Shown here piece after piece: positions 57,861 to 64,000 of a stretch of 64,000 nt of DNA (position 1 is the stretch's first letter; each line of letters opens with the position of its first letter). Origin of the DNA: UBA6022 sp049295575 (GTDB lineage: Bacteria > Patescibacteriota > Saccharimonadia > Saccharimonadales > Saccharimonadaceae); NCBI GenBank assembly GCA_049295575.1, contig JBAQQX010000002.1, positions 124,001 to 188,000 on the forward strand, given 5' to 3'. A program made the position numbers and the translations under genes. The notes below the pieces were generated by a model. That model made no database searches and was not told where the DNA came from. It worked only from the letters and a program-made list of their open reading frames with translations.

Positions 57861-58841
57861 ATGGAACCTGAAACGCGCGATACGACAGATATTTTTCTGT
57901 GGGCAAACAATACTGACGGAGTAAAAAAAGAACTTGATGTTGAATTCTTCTTGTTTAATAAGAACTACACTCCCTACAGTACACATTTTTCCACTGAGCT
58001 TAACGTGCAGATCAAGCCACTATTTCTGTACGACCTAATTAATTTTGTTAACCTCGGAGCGGGTACTGGCCTCGCCGTACGAGACTTTGAGTTGTCTGAC
58101 GGAGAAGAGAATACGTTGCTGCGTACAGATCTTGAAAAAGTCGGCCGTGCCGAAACGCTCATTCACCTCATTGAACATGAGCGTCATGATATCGTTGAAT
58201 TTAGCGAAGAGGAACATGAGTTCAAGCGAATTAAAGGTATTGTCGCTCGCTTTACACATAAAGACGATCCTAAAAAGGCTTTTTATGCTATTAAGCAGGT
58301 GCCGCAATCACAGGTACTGAAGGGAACGACCGCATGGGAATTCCGAGAAGGCAAGTTTGGCGCATTTCAGGCTGATGTTGGTTTGAAAATCCCACCAGAT
58401 AATCAGGTTCTCATTATCGATAAAGACATCTTCATCTTTAATCAGCCGAAGTTTGAGAAGCTGTTTAACTACGACTATAAGAAGCAGGCACTCGCCGACG
58501 AGAAAGTCGCAGAGATCGAAAAGCTGTTCAAGCTAAGCTTCCCTGATGGCCTTGATCTTCAGACGCTGGTTCGTGATCGACGAAAAATCGTCAATAAACT
58601 GCAAAAGATGGAAATTGGCACAGTGACGCAAGAGCAGGCAATCGAGTATGCTGATACGATGCAGCTTGAGCTAATGACTGACGACGCTGGTGCGATTATT
58701 ATTATGGACGGTAACGATCTTGATACGTTTGTAAATCTCATTAACGAAGACTATATTACGAGTGAGATAACCGGCAGGCGCTTTGAAATTAAGAGCAAAA
58801 AGCTTCTTGACGATGCCGAAGGTGAACCGCCGCGCGGATAG
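57861..58841 (+). CDS. DUF4868 / KwaB-like protein (Kiwa defence component) without KwaA
   Basis: This 326-aa soluble protein matches my recollection of the KwaB/DUF4868 family in length and layout. It has an alpha-beta N-terminal half, VLIIDKDIFIFNQPKFEKLFNYDYKKQ in the middle, a helical stretch and a final DTFVNLINEDYITSEITGRRFEIKSKKLL. In the Kiwa phage-defence system KwaB acts with KwaA, a four-helix membrane protein. No KwaA-like gene is adjacent; the gene upstream is soluble and the one downstream is a helicase. The family call is from memory and is moderate. Confidence 0.55.
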   Translation: MEPETRDTTDIFLWANNTDGVKKELDVEFFLFNKNYTPYSTHFSTELNVQIKPLFLYDLINFVNLGAGTGLAVRDFELSDGEENTLLRTDLEKVGRAETLIHLIEHERHDIVEFSEEEHEFKRIKGIVARFTHKDDPKKAFYAIKQVPQSQVLKGTTAWEFREGKFGAFQADVGLKIPPDNQVLIIDKDIFIFNQPKFEKLFNYDYKKQALADEKVAEIEKLFKLSFPDGLDLQTLVRDRRKIVNKLQKMEIGTVTQEQAIEYADTMQLELMTDDAGAIIIMDGNDLDTFVNLINEDYITSEITGRRFEIKSKKLLDDAEGEPPRG

Positions 58842-58853
58842 TAGAGGCAAAGT

Positions 58854-58884
58854 AATACCGGTCCTATAAGGACCGGTATTTTAA
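58854..58884 (+). terminator. Terminator after the KwaB-like gene
   Basis: A perfect twelve-base stem AATACCGGTCCT / AGGACCGGTATT with a three-base loop is followed by TTTAAT. Confidence 0.85.
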
Positions 58885-58903
58885 TGCAGACGTCATAGGA
58901 TGG

Positions 58904-58909
58904 TATACT
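58904..58909 (+). promoter_or_regulatory. Extended -10 element of the PIF1-like helicase gene
   Basis: TGG-TATACT ends seven bases before the ATG at 58917. An AAAGGA lies directly against the ATG and is too close to act as a normal ribosome-binding site. Confidence 0.55.
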
Positions 58910-58916
58910 TAAAGGA

Positions 58917-60437
58917 ATGAATCAGGGGTTAGCACTAGAGATTATGCTTTCGGGAGAAAGCGTACTATTAACCGGTCCAGCTGGAGCCGGTAAGACGTTT
59001 GTATTGAATCAGTTTATTAAGCTGGCCAAGGCAGACGGCAAGCATGTCTCGGTGACGGCGACAACCGGCCTGGCCGCGACGCATCTTGGCGGTACGACAA
59101 TCCATAGCTGGTCAGGTATCGGTGTATCTGACGAATTGCCGCATCGCTTCGCTGATCATGTCGCCAAGGGTCGTCGAGAAATTATTGAAAAAACTGACGT
59201 ACTGATTATCGATGAGATCTCAATGCTCCATGATTTTCGCTTAGATATGGTGGACGAGGCTTGCCGATTGGTCCGTAAGAAGCCCGATACGCCTTTTGGC
59301 GGTATCCAGTTGATTATGAGTGGAGATTTTTTCCAGCTTCCGCCTATCAACCGTGGCGATAGCCGAGCAGGCGGTTTTGTTGTGCATTCTAAGGCCTGGG
59401 AAGAGCTCGACCCGACGATCTGTTACCTGGAAGAACAGCACCGTCAAGATGACGAGCATTTACTTGATATTCTTAATGCGCTTCGAGCCGGCGACGTTCG
59501 CCGTCATCACGCCGAAAAGCTACTTGAGCGAGTCGATGCTGAGCCTCCCGCTGATGCGGTTATGACCGAACTTCATACTGTTAATATTGATGTCGATCGA
59601 CTTAATGAACTTAAGCTCGATGAGCTGGGTGGTGACGAACTTTTTTATACACAAAGTACGACAGGAAGCGAAAACTACGTAGAGAATCTACAGCGTTCTG
59701 TTCTTGCTCCGGCGACGCTACGTCTTAAAAAAGGCGCGTTAGTCATGGCAGTTAAAAATGCTACCGACCGTCGCTATGCGAACGGTAGTATCGGCACGGT
59801 AATTGATTTTGAGCCGACGACTGAATATCCGGTAGTAAAGTTCCGTAGTGGACGCACGGTCAGCATGGTGCCGGACACCTGGGAGCTTCGTGACGGCGAC
59901 AAGAAGCGTGCTGGTATTACGCAGATTCCACTCCGACTTGCATGGGCGATTACGGTTCATAAATCACAGGGTATGACTCTCGATGCAGCTCGGATCGATC
60001 TGCGTAAAGCGTTTGTTCCGGGTATGGGATATGTCGCTTTGAGCCGAGTAAAAAACTTGCACAACTTATATTTACATGGCATTAATCGTACGGCGCTTCA
60101 GGTGAGCGAGGATGCTCAGATGATTGACGGACGACTACGTACCCGTGCGGCAGACGATACGAAAAAATTTGCCCATCTGGCTGACAACGCTGAAAAACGT
60201 AAAACAGCGCCAATAAAAGAGAAGCCGGCAACTGGCGGATGGTCGGATAAGATCGCTAAGATGCGCGAGACATATCCGAATGCCTATCGACCGTGGCAGC
60301 CAGCGGATGACGCCGTACTGAAGCAGGAATTTCAGAACGGTAAGACGGTTAAAGACCTTAGTGCGGTGCTTGGGCGACACGAGGGGTCAATTACGATGCG
60401 CTTGCAAAAACATTTCGGCGAAGACGCAGTCTCCTAG
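58917..60437 (+). CDS. PIF1-type superfamily 1B DNA helicase with C-terminal winged or SANT-like tail
   Basis: PIF1 helicases unwind DNA 5' to 3', including G-quadruplexes and RNA-DNA hybrids. Walker A is GPAGAGKTFVLNQF (about residues 19-32). SVTATTGLAATHLGGTTIHSWSGIG is motif Ia, VLIIDEISMLHDFRLDMVDEACRL motif II, and LRLAWAITVHKSQGMTLDAARIDL the C-terminal SF1B motif. VALSRVKNLHNLYLHG is motif VI. Residues about 425-500 form a basic extension with RPWQPADDAVLKQEFQNGKTVKDLSAVLGRHEGSI, resembling a small helix-turn-helix DNA-binding unit. It is 506 aa. Confidence 0.92.
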   Translation: MNQGLALEIMLSGESVLLTGPAGAGKTFVLNQFIKLAKADGKHVSVTATTGLAATHLGGTTIHSWSGIGVSDELPHRFADHVAKGRREIIEKTDVLIIDEISMLHDFRLDMVDEACRLVRKKPDTPFGGIQLIMSGDFFQLPPINRGDSRAGGFVVHSKAWEELDPTICYLEEQHRQDDEHLLDILNALRAGDVRRHHAEKLLERVDAEPPADAVMTELHTVNIDVDRLNELKLDELGGDELFYTQSTTGSENYVENLQRSVLAPATLRLKKGALVMAVKNATDRRYANGSIGTVIDFEPTTEYPVVKFRSGRTVSMVPDTWELRDGDKKRAGITQIPLRLAWAITVHKSQGMTLDAARIDLRKAFVPGMGYVALSRVKNLHNLYLHGINRTALQVSEDAQMIDGRLRTRAADDTKKFAHLADNAEKRKTAPIKEKPATGGWSDKIAKMRETYPNAYRPWQPADDAVLKQEFQNGKTVKDLSAVLGRHEGSITMRLQKHFGEDAVS

Positions 60438-60469
60438 ATTACAACCCGATTGCGAATCTACTAAGTGGT

Positions 60470-60475
60470 ATACTA
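60470..60475 (+). promoter_or_regulatory. Extended -10 element of the GH1-yvcK operon
   Basis: TGG-TATACT lies 11 bases before the GH1 ATG at 60487. Confidence 0.5.
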
Positions 60476-60486
60476 AAGGGTAGTTT

Positions 60487-61755
60487 ATGCAGAAGCAACC
60501 GAAAACAAAGTTACAATTTCCAAAACGATTTCTATGGGGAGCTGCTACGGCGGCACACCAAGTTGAAGGCGATAATCATAATCAATGGTCTGTCTGGGAG
60601 CTAGAAAATGCCAAGACAAAGGCGGCTCAGTCGGAGTACCAGCTGCACGATCTCGATAACTGGCCGGATATAAAGTCTGCGGCCAAGCGCCCCGATAACT
60701 ATGTGTCCGGCTCATTAGCGGATCACTATAACCAATATGAGCAAGATTTCGACTTGCTGACAAAGATGCATATGAATGCATATCGCTTCAGCGTTGAATG
60801 GTCACGAATCGAACCAGAGCAAGGTGTCTGGGACGCAGCGGCTATCGATCATTACAAACGATACGTTGTTGCGCTTAGGAAGCGCAACATTGAGCCGGTA
60901 ATGACCTTATTCCACTTTACGCTTCCTGCCTGGTTTAGCGAGAGAGGCGGTTTCGAAAAGCGTTCGAATGTCATGTATTTCACTCGGTTTGCCGAAAAGA
61001 TCGTGAGTGAACTAGGTAAGGATATTCGTTTCATTATTACTATCAATGAGCCGGATATTTATGCACGCGAAAGCTACAGGGCAGGTAACTGGCCGCCGAA
61101 CCGCACAAGCAATTGGCAGATGTTCCGTGTGCTGAATAATTTAGCGTATGCACACCGCCAAGTAGCCAAGCGGCTTCACGGCATGAATAGACGCTATAAG
61201 GTGTCGATTGCTAAAAATTCAGCATATTCGTACGCAGGTGATACTGCATGGCTCAGTCATGCTAGCGCGGCAGTCTTGCAGTATATGCAGGATGATTACT
61301 TCCTCAGGAAAGTCGTTAAGCACTGCGACTTTCTCGGCGTAAACTATTACTTTAGCAATCGGGTTTATGGCTACCGTGTCCATAACCCTGACATCAAAGT
61401 CAGTGACCTCGGCTGGGACATGAGTCCGTCTAATATTGAATATGCGCTCGAACGACTTTATGAGAAATACAAACTGCCTATCATCGTCACCGAGAACGGC
61501 GTTGCTGATCAAGGTGATGAGTACCGACAGTGGTGGATTACGCAAACACTCGCTGGCATGCAGCGAGCACTAGATAGCGGCGTTGATATTCAGGGCTATC
61601 TGCACTGGAGTTTGCTAGACAATTTCGAATGGGCACATGGAAAATGGCCGCGCTTCGGCTTGGCTGCGGTGGATTACGAGACAGGAAATCGTACCCTCCG
61701 ACCGAGTGCTATCTGGTTTGGAAGAGTTATTAAACATTTACGAGAGACAAAATAA
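60487..61755 (+). CDS. Glycoside hydrolase family 1 (beta-glucosidase/6-phospho-beta-glucosidase type)
   Basis: GH1 enzymes cleave beta-linked glycosides with retention. FPKRFLWGAATAAHQVEGDNHNQWSVWE is the family start. The acid/base Glu is in TINEPDIYARES and the nucleophile Glu in IIVTENGVADQGDE. YLHWSLLDNFEWAHGKWPRFGLAAVDYETG is also diagnostic. The length of 422 aa is slightly below the usual 440-470. No phosphotransferase genes are near, so a plain glycosidase is more likely than a 6-phospho form. One base separates it from yvcK. Confidence 0.93.
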   Translation: MQKQPKTKLQFPKRFLWGAATAAHQVEGDNHNQWSVWELENAKTKAAQSEYQLHDLDNWPDIKSAAKRPDNYVSGSLADHYNQYEQDFDLLTKMHMNAYRFSVEWSRIEPEQGVWDAAAIDHYKRYVVALRKRNIEPVMTLFHFTLPAWFSERGGFEKRSNVMYFTRFAEKIVSELGKDIRFIITINEPDIYARESYRAGNWPPNRTSNWQMFRVLNNLAYAHRQVAKRLHGMNRRYKVSIAKNSAYSYAGDTAWLSHASAAVLQYMQDDYFLRKVVKHCDFLGVNYYFSNRVYGYRVHNPDIKVSDLGWDMSPSNIEYALERLYEKYKLPIIVTENGVADQGDEYRQWWITQTLAGMQRALDSGVDIQGYLHWSLLDNFEWAHGKWPRFGLAAVDYETGNRTLRPSAIWFGRVIKHLRETK

Positions 61756-61756
61756 G

Positions 61757-62779
61757 ATGGACGAACCGTTTGGCAAAGTTGAGATAAAAATTGCCGTTAT
61801 TGGTGGTGGCACGGGTAGTTTCACAATGTTGAGTGAACTGAAAAACTACACGAGTCGGATTGCTGCCATTGTTAATATGGCCGACGACGGGGGAAGTACG
61901 GGTGTGCTTCGTGACGAACTCGGGGCATTACCCCCTGGTGACGTGCGTCAATGTCTTGTCGCACTGAGTGATTCTGCAAAGATCCGTGACCTATTTAGTT
62001 ATCGGTTTGAAGAGGGGACATTTGGCGGGCATTCATTTGGTAATATTCTCCTGACAGCACTGGAAAAGACGACCGGTAGCTTTGCCGAGGCCGTAGAGAC
62101 AGCCTCTGATATTCTTCGTATTAACGGTATGGTCATTCCGGGCACGCTAGATGATGTCCGCTTGAGGATGGAGTGGCCCGAGACAAGCCTCGTGCTGCAG
62201 GGTGAGCGGATTATTGATGCCGACTACTTTAAGCATGATCCACGTCGGGCGACACTGTCGTTAACGCCAAACCCAGTTCCGAACCCGACGGCCATTGCGG
62301 CAATTGAGCAAGCCGATCTTGTCATTATCTCTCCGGGTGACCTATATACATCGCTTGGCCCGCTTCTTGTTATCGATGGTATTGGTGAGGCGCTCATGAG
62401 GACGAGTGCTACCGTTGCATACGTATGCAACCTTGTCACGAAAGAAGGGCAGACGGCTGGCTTTACAGTGAGCGATCATGCTCGCGAGATTGAACGATTC
62501 GCTGGCGGTAAATGCCTCGACTACGTCATCTATAACGAGCAGCAGCCTTCCGCTGCTGTGGCGGGGCGTTACAAAGCCGAGGGTGCGTACTTGGTCGAAC
62601 ATGACGATAGTATTCTCGCACAGGCTCACTATAAAACGATTACTGGAAACTTCCTTGGTGGTCTTGCCGAGGAACATACTAGTGATATATTACCCGTGAC
62701 ACGATCATTGATTCGTCATGACGCCAAGCGCGTCGTTAAGACGCTTCTCAAAGAGTACGAACGATCCAAGCGATCGTAG
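61757..62779 (+). CDS. yvcK: YvcK/GlmR family protein (CofD-like, gluconeogenesis factor)
   Basis: YvcK binds UDP-GlcNAc and links carbon metabolism to cell-wall precursor flow. VIGGGTGSFTMLSELKNY is the N-terminal nucleotide loop, VNMADDGGSTGVLRDELGALPPGDVRQCLVALSD the family hallmark, and SFGNILLTALEKTTGSF follows. ISPGDLYTSLGPLLVIDGI and VCNLVTKEGQTAGFTVSDH complete the fold. The start is at the ATG one base after the GH1 stop; the frame extends inside GH1 but the family starts here. It is 340 aa and is co-transcribed with GH1. Confidence 0.94.
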   Translation: MDEPFGKVEIKIAVIGGGTGSFTMLSELKNYTSRIAAIVNMADDGGSTGVLRDELGALPPGDVRQCLVALSDSAKIRDLFSYRFEEGTFGGHSFGNILLTALEKTTGSFAEAVETASDILRINGMVIPGTLDDVRLRMEWPETSLVLQGERIIDADYFKHDPRRATLSLTPNPVPNPTAIAAIEQADLVIISPGDLYTSLGPLLVIDGIGEALMRTSATVAYVCNLVTKEGQTAGFTVSDHAREIERFAGGKCLDYVIYNEQQPSAAVAGRYKAEGAYLVEHDDSILAQAHYKTITGNFLGGLAEEHTSDILPVTRSLIRHDAKRVVKTLLKEYERSKRS

Positions 62780-62800
62780 TGCATTACGATCAATATTGTG

Positions 62801-62821
62801 TAGTTGCGAAATTTGCAACTA
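62801..62821. repeat. Near-perfect 21-bp palindrome upstream of the 62874 gene
   Basis: TAGTTGC and GCAACTA flank GAAATTT. Its centre (62811) is exactly 40 bases from the centre of the next palindrome (62851). It lacks a T run, so an operator is more likely than a terminator. Confidence 0.6.
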
Positions 62822-62835
62822 TGTAGCTATATATA

Positions 62836-62864
62836 TTGACTTAGCATAAGTATTATGCTAATGT
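62836..62864 (+). promoter_or_regulatory. Promoter with a palindromic operator between -35 and -10
   Basis: TTGACT (62836-62841) and TAATGT (62859-62864) are 17 bases apart. Between and overlapping them lies a perfect inverted repeat, TTAGCATAA (62841-62849) and TTATGCTAA (62853-62861), a typical site for a dimeric repressor. The transcript would start about three bases before the ATG. Confidence 0.7.
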
Positions 62865-62873
62865 AAGATTATT

Positions 62874-63089
62874 ATGAAACACAAAACAAAAACTCTCACC
62901 GCTCGCATTATCGACAATCTTAGCCAAAATAGCACCGCTGCGTCTATCGAGCAGACTAATAAGGATTTCAAGAACTCACTTCTGATCGTTTCAATCGGAA
63001 TCAATGTGTTTATTTTTACTGCCTGGCTTGCACTACAGGTGACTGTTGGATACGACAGTCAAGTTGCTTCATTGCTACTTTCTCGCTAA
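62874..63089 (+). CDS. Small single-helix membrane protein
   Basis: I do not recognise this 71-aa protein. A polar N-terminal half (residues 1-33, basic at the very start) is followed by one membrane helix (about 34-57, LLIVSIGINVFIFTAWLALQV) and a short outer tail. Its strong promoter with a clear operator and its own terminator show a separately controlled gene. Small membrane proteins often regulate larger membrane complexes; whether that holds here is unknown. Confidence 0.65.
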   Translation: MKHKTKTLTARIIDNLSQNSTAASIEQTNKDFKNSLLIVSIGINVFIFTAWLALQVTVGYDSQVASLLLSR

Positions 63090-63109
63090 ACACGATTAAT
63101 GCATCGCTA

Positions 63110-63146
63110 AAAACACCACATCGGCTCTCCGGTGTGGTGTTTTTCT
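63110..63146 (+). terminator. Rho-independent terminator after the small membrane protein gene
   Basis: A 13-pair stem (63112-63124 with 63129-63141, one G-U pair) with a CTCT loop is followed by TTTTC. Confidence 0.9.
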
Positions 63147-63167
63147 TACCTCTGTTAGCAAGGGAAC

Positions 63168-63209
63168 TTATCCACAAAAGAGTGGATAAGTAGGGCAGGC
63201 TATGGATAA
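63168..63209. promoter_or_regulatory. DnaA-box cluster upstream of mraZ
   Basis: TTATCCACA (63168-63176) is a perfect consensus DnaA box. AGTGGATAA (63181-63189) and TATGGATAA (63201-63209) are inverse-strand boxes with one mismatch each. The first two also form an eight-base-arm inverted repeat. Confidence 0.55.
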
Positions 63210-63221
63210 AATGTCAAAAAT

Positions 63222-63255
63222 GGGGGTTGTCGTGGGTAGAAGTGGGTATTATAGT
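63222..63255 (+). promoter_or_regulatory. mraZ promoter with three MraZ-box-like repeats
   Basis: GGGGG (63222-63226), GTGGG (63232-63236) and GTGGG (63242-63246) are spaced exactly ten bases apart. They overlap a promoter with TTGTCG (63227-63232) and TATAGT (63250-63255), 17 bases apart. MraZ of other bacteria represses its own operon by binding such TGGG direct repeats on one helix face. Confidence 0.7.
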
Positions 63256-63345
63256 TAGATCCAGTGGAACAAGGCACAAGCCTCCAAAAACAAACACCAC
63301 TAGAAAAAATTAAAATAACTAATCCAAAGCCAAAGGAAACGTACC

Positions 63346-63717
63346 GTGGCAACTGTAGATTATTTCGAACGAAAGCTTGACGACAAGCGTCGGTTAACCA
63401 TACCGGCTGAACTTCGAAGTGAATTTGCAAGCGGCGTCGTACTTACTAGAGGGTTTGGCCAGTATCTTCACTTATATCCACAACATGTGTGGGATAGGGA
63501 AGTCGAACCAGCATTAGGCGGTAGCATTCTCGATGAGAAGGTAGCTGATCTAAATGTGAAGTTTCGACGAGGCAAGACTGATGCGGATCTCGACCAAAAA
63601 CAAGGCCGAGTGACAATTGAGCAGCACCTGCTCGAGTATTCAGGTATTGACCGAGAACTGGTAGCCGTCCGAGCCGGAGCATACTTCAGAATCATGCGTC
63701 CCGAGGCCGACTATTAG
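63346..63717 (+). CDS. mraZ: Transcriptional regulator MraZ
   Basis: MraZ is the first gene of the division and cell-wall (dcw) cluster and forms ring-shaped oligomers that bind DNA repeats. The start ATVDYFERKLDDKRRLTIPAELRSEF and VVLTRGFGQYLHLYPQHVWDREV are AbrB-like half-domain signatures, and RVTIEQHLLEYSGIDRELVAVRAGAYFRIMRPEADY carries the second half. The length of 123 aa is a little short of the usual 140. It starts with GTG behind AAGGAAAC and a leader of about 85 bases. The expected rsmH and fts genes lie beyond the right edge. Confidence 0.93.
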   Translation: MATVDYFERKLDDKRRLTIPAELRSEFASGVVLTRGFGQYLHLYPQHVWDREVEPALGGSILDEKVADLNVKFRRGKTDADLDQKQGRVTIEQHLLEYSGIDRELVAVRAGAYFRIMRPEADY

Positions 63718-64000
63718 CGAACAATTTAAATCTGCACTTTAACAATCCAATACCAAGTAGAAAGCAAAGAGAAAACTCTCGAGATCAGCTACCTGGTAAC
63801 TAGGCAAGTGGGATATTGAAGCCACATTAAAAGATTTCAAAGTACCTTACTTAAAACACACCTCCCAAAAAAACTCCACCTCACACATAAGTCTCTCAAT
63901 CGAATAACTAGGTATGAGTTGCCTCTGGCACCCACCTGAACAGTTGTTCGACCACTTATTACAAAAACAAACACACATGCGAAAACAAAAATGCCTTAGT
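63718..64000 (+). other. Non-coding stretch downstream of mraZ
   Basis: No frame longer than a few codons with a ribosome-binding site is visible. The sequence is rich in A and C and poor in T on the plus strand. TAACTAGG occurs twice (around 63796 and 63905), CCTGG and CTAGG sit near each other, and CCTCCC and CCACCTC occur at 63865-63882. An ATG at 63977 opens MRKQKCLS to the edge and could be the next gene, but this cannot be judged. Confidence 0.4.

Noticed and set aside
61637..61756. Longer N-terminus of YvcK reaching into the GH1 gene
   Set aside because: The added residues are out-of-frame GH1 sequence; the family start and the ATG at 61757 agree.
63168..63209. DnaA boxes as a replication origin
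   Set aside because: Only three boxes occur, no AT-rich unwinding stretch or dnaA/dnaN genes are present, and parAB is 60 kb away, so a promoter role is more likely.
1..64000. CRISPR arrays, tRNA, rRNA, tmRNA, RNase P RNA, insertion sequences or prophage
   Set aside because: No regular spaced repeats, cloverleaf genes, conserved RNA cores, transposases, integrases or phage genes were recognised.
1..64000. UGA recoding to glycine as in some CPR groups
   Set aside because: RF2 is encoded and genes end properly at TGA without in-frame TGA in conserved domains.

Overview
The window looks like a contiguous, compact chromosomal piece of a Patescibacteria (CPR) genome, most likely Saccharibacteria (TM7) or a close relative. 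This is inference from gene content and style, because no rRNA is present to place it. Genes are tightly packed with short gaps and frequent ATGA or TAATG overlaps. Housekeeping genes are present but small-molecule biosynthesis is nearly absent. Several proteins are short members of their families: a 323-aa MetK, a 414-aa ProRS without editing insertion, and a 224-aa RecO without zinc cysteines. The stop-codon reading is standard: both RF1 (PAT tripeptide) and RF2 (SPF tripeptide) are encoded, and TGA is used as a stop.

Layout. 1-5 kb: GalU-type nucleotidyltransferase, L21, a membrane glycosyltransferase, ParA-ParB, signal peptidase I. 5-9 kb: LCP cell-envelope ligase, an unknown membrane protein and an HtrA protease. 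8.6-11.3 kb (minus strand): L31, a small membrane protein, RF1 and its methyltransferase PrmC. 11.4-18.9 kb: a type IV pilin-like protein, S2-EF-Ts, RRF-UppS-RseP-CPBP protease, ProRS, GreA. 19-29 kb: LysRS, a membrane protein, a MacB-type ABC efflux pair, SerRS, HPF, SecA, an M16 peptidase. 29-41 kb: MurD, RF2, LemA plus TPM protein, FtsE-FtsX-CHAP hydrolase, CtpA, a lone response regulator, two unknown cytosolic proteins, L27, a TRM11-like methyltransferase. 41-46.8 kb: a flippase-like membrane protein, exonuclease VII, a methyltransferase, then a histidine kinase-response regulator-RecO operon. 46.8-48.4 kb: a minus-strand island of two unknown helical-repeat proteins. 48.5-58.8 kb: GlyRS and an accessory stretch (two CYTH proteins, HELMH protein, glyoxalase fold, RNase H fused to an FMN-binding-like domain, YaaA, SAM riboswitch-metK, a Kiwa KwaB-like protein). 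58.9-64 kb: PIF1-type helicase, GH1 glycosidase, YvcK, a small membrane protein under a palindromic operator, and MraZ at the expected start of a dcw cluster.

Themes. Envelope and division dominate: MurD, UppS, LCP, FtsEX with a CHAP hydrolase, CtpA, RseP, MraZ and YvcK fit a Gram-positive-type wall. Translation is the other large group. The clearest regulatory RNA is an S-box (SAM-I) riboswitch before metK. Many genes start 0-7 nt after the predicted transcription start of an extended -10 promoter (TGn-TATAAT like), so much of this genome appears to be expressed from leaderless or near-leaderless mRNAs. That pattern was used here to choose several start codons. No tRNA, rRNA, CRISPR array, insertion sequence or prophage was recognised.
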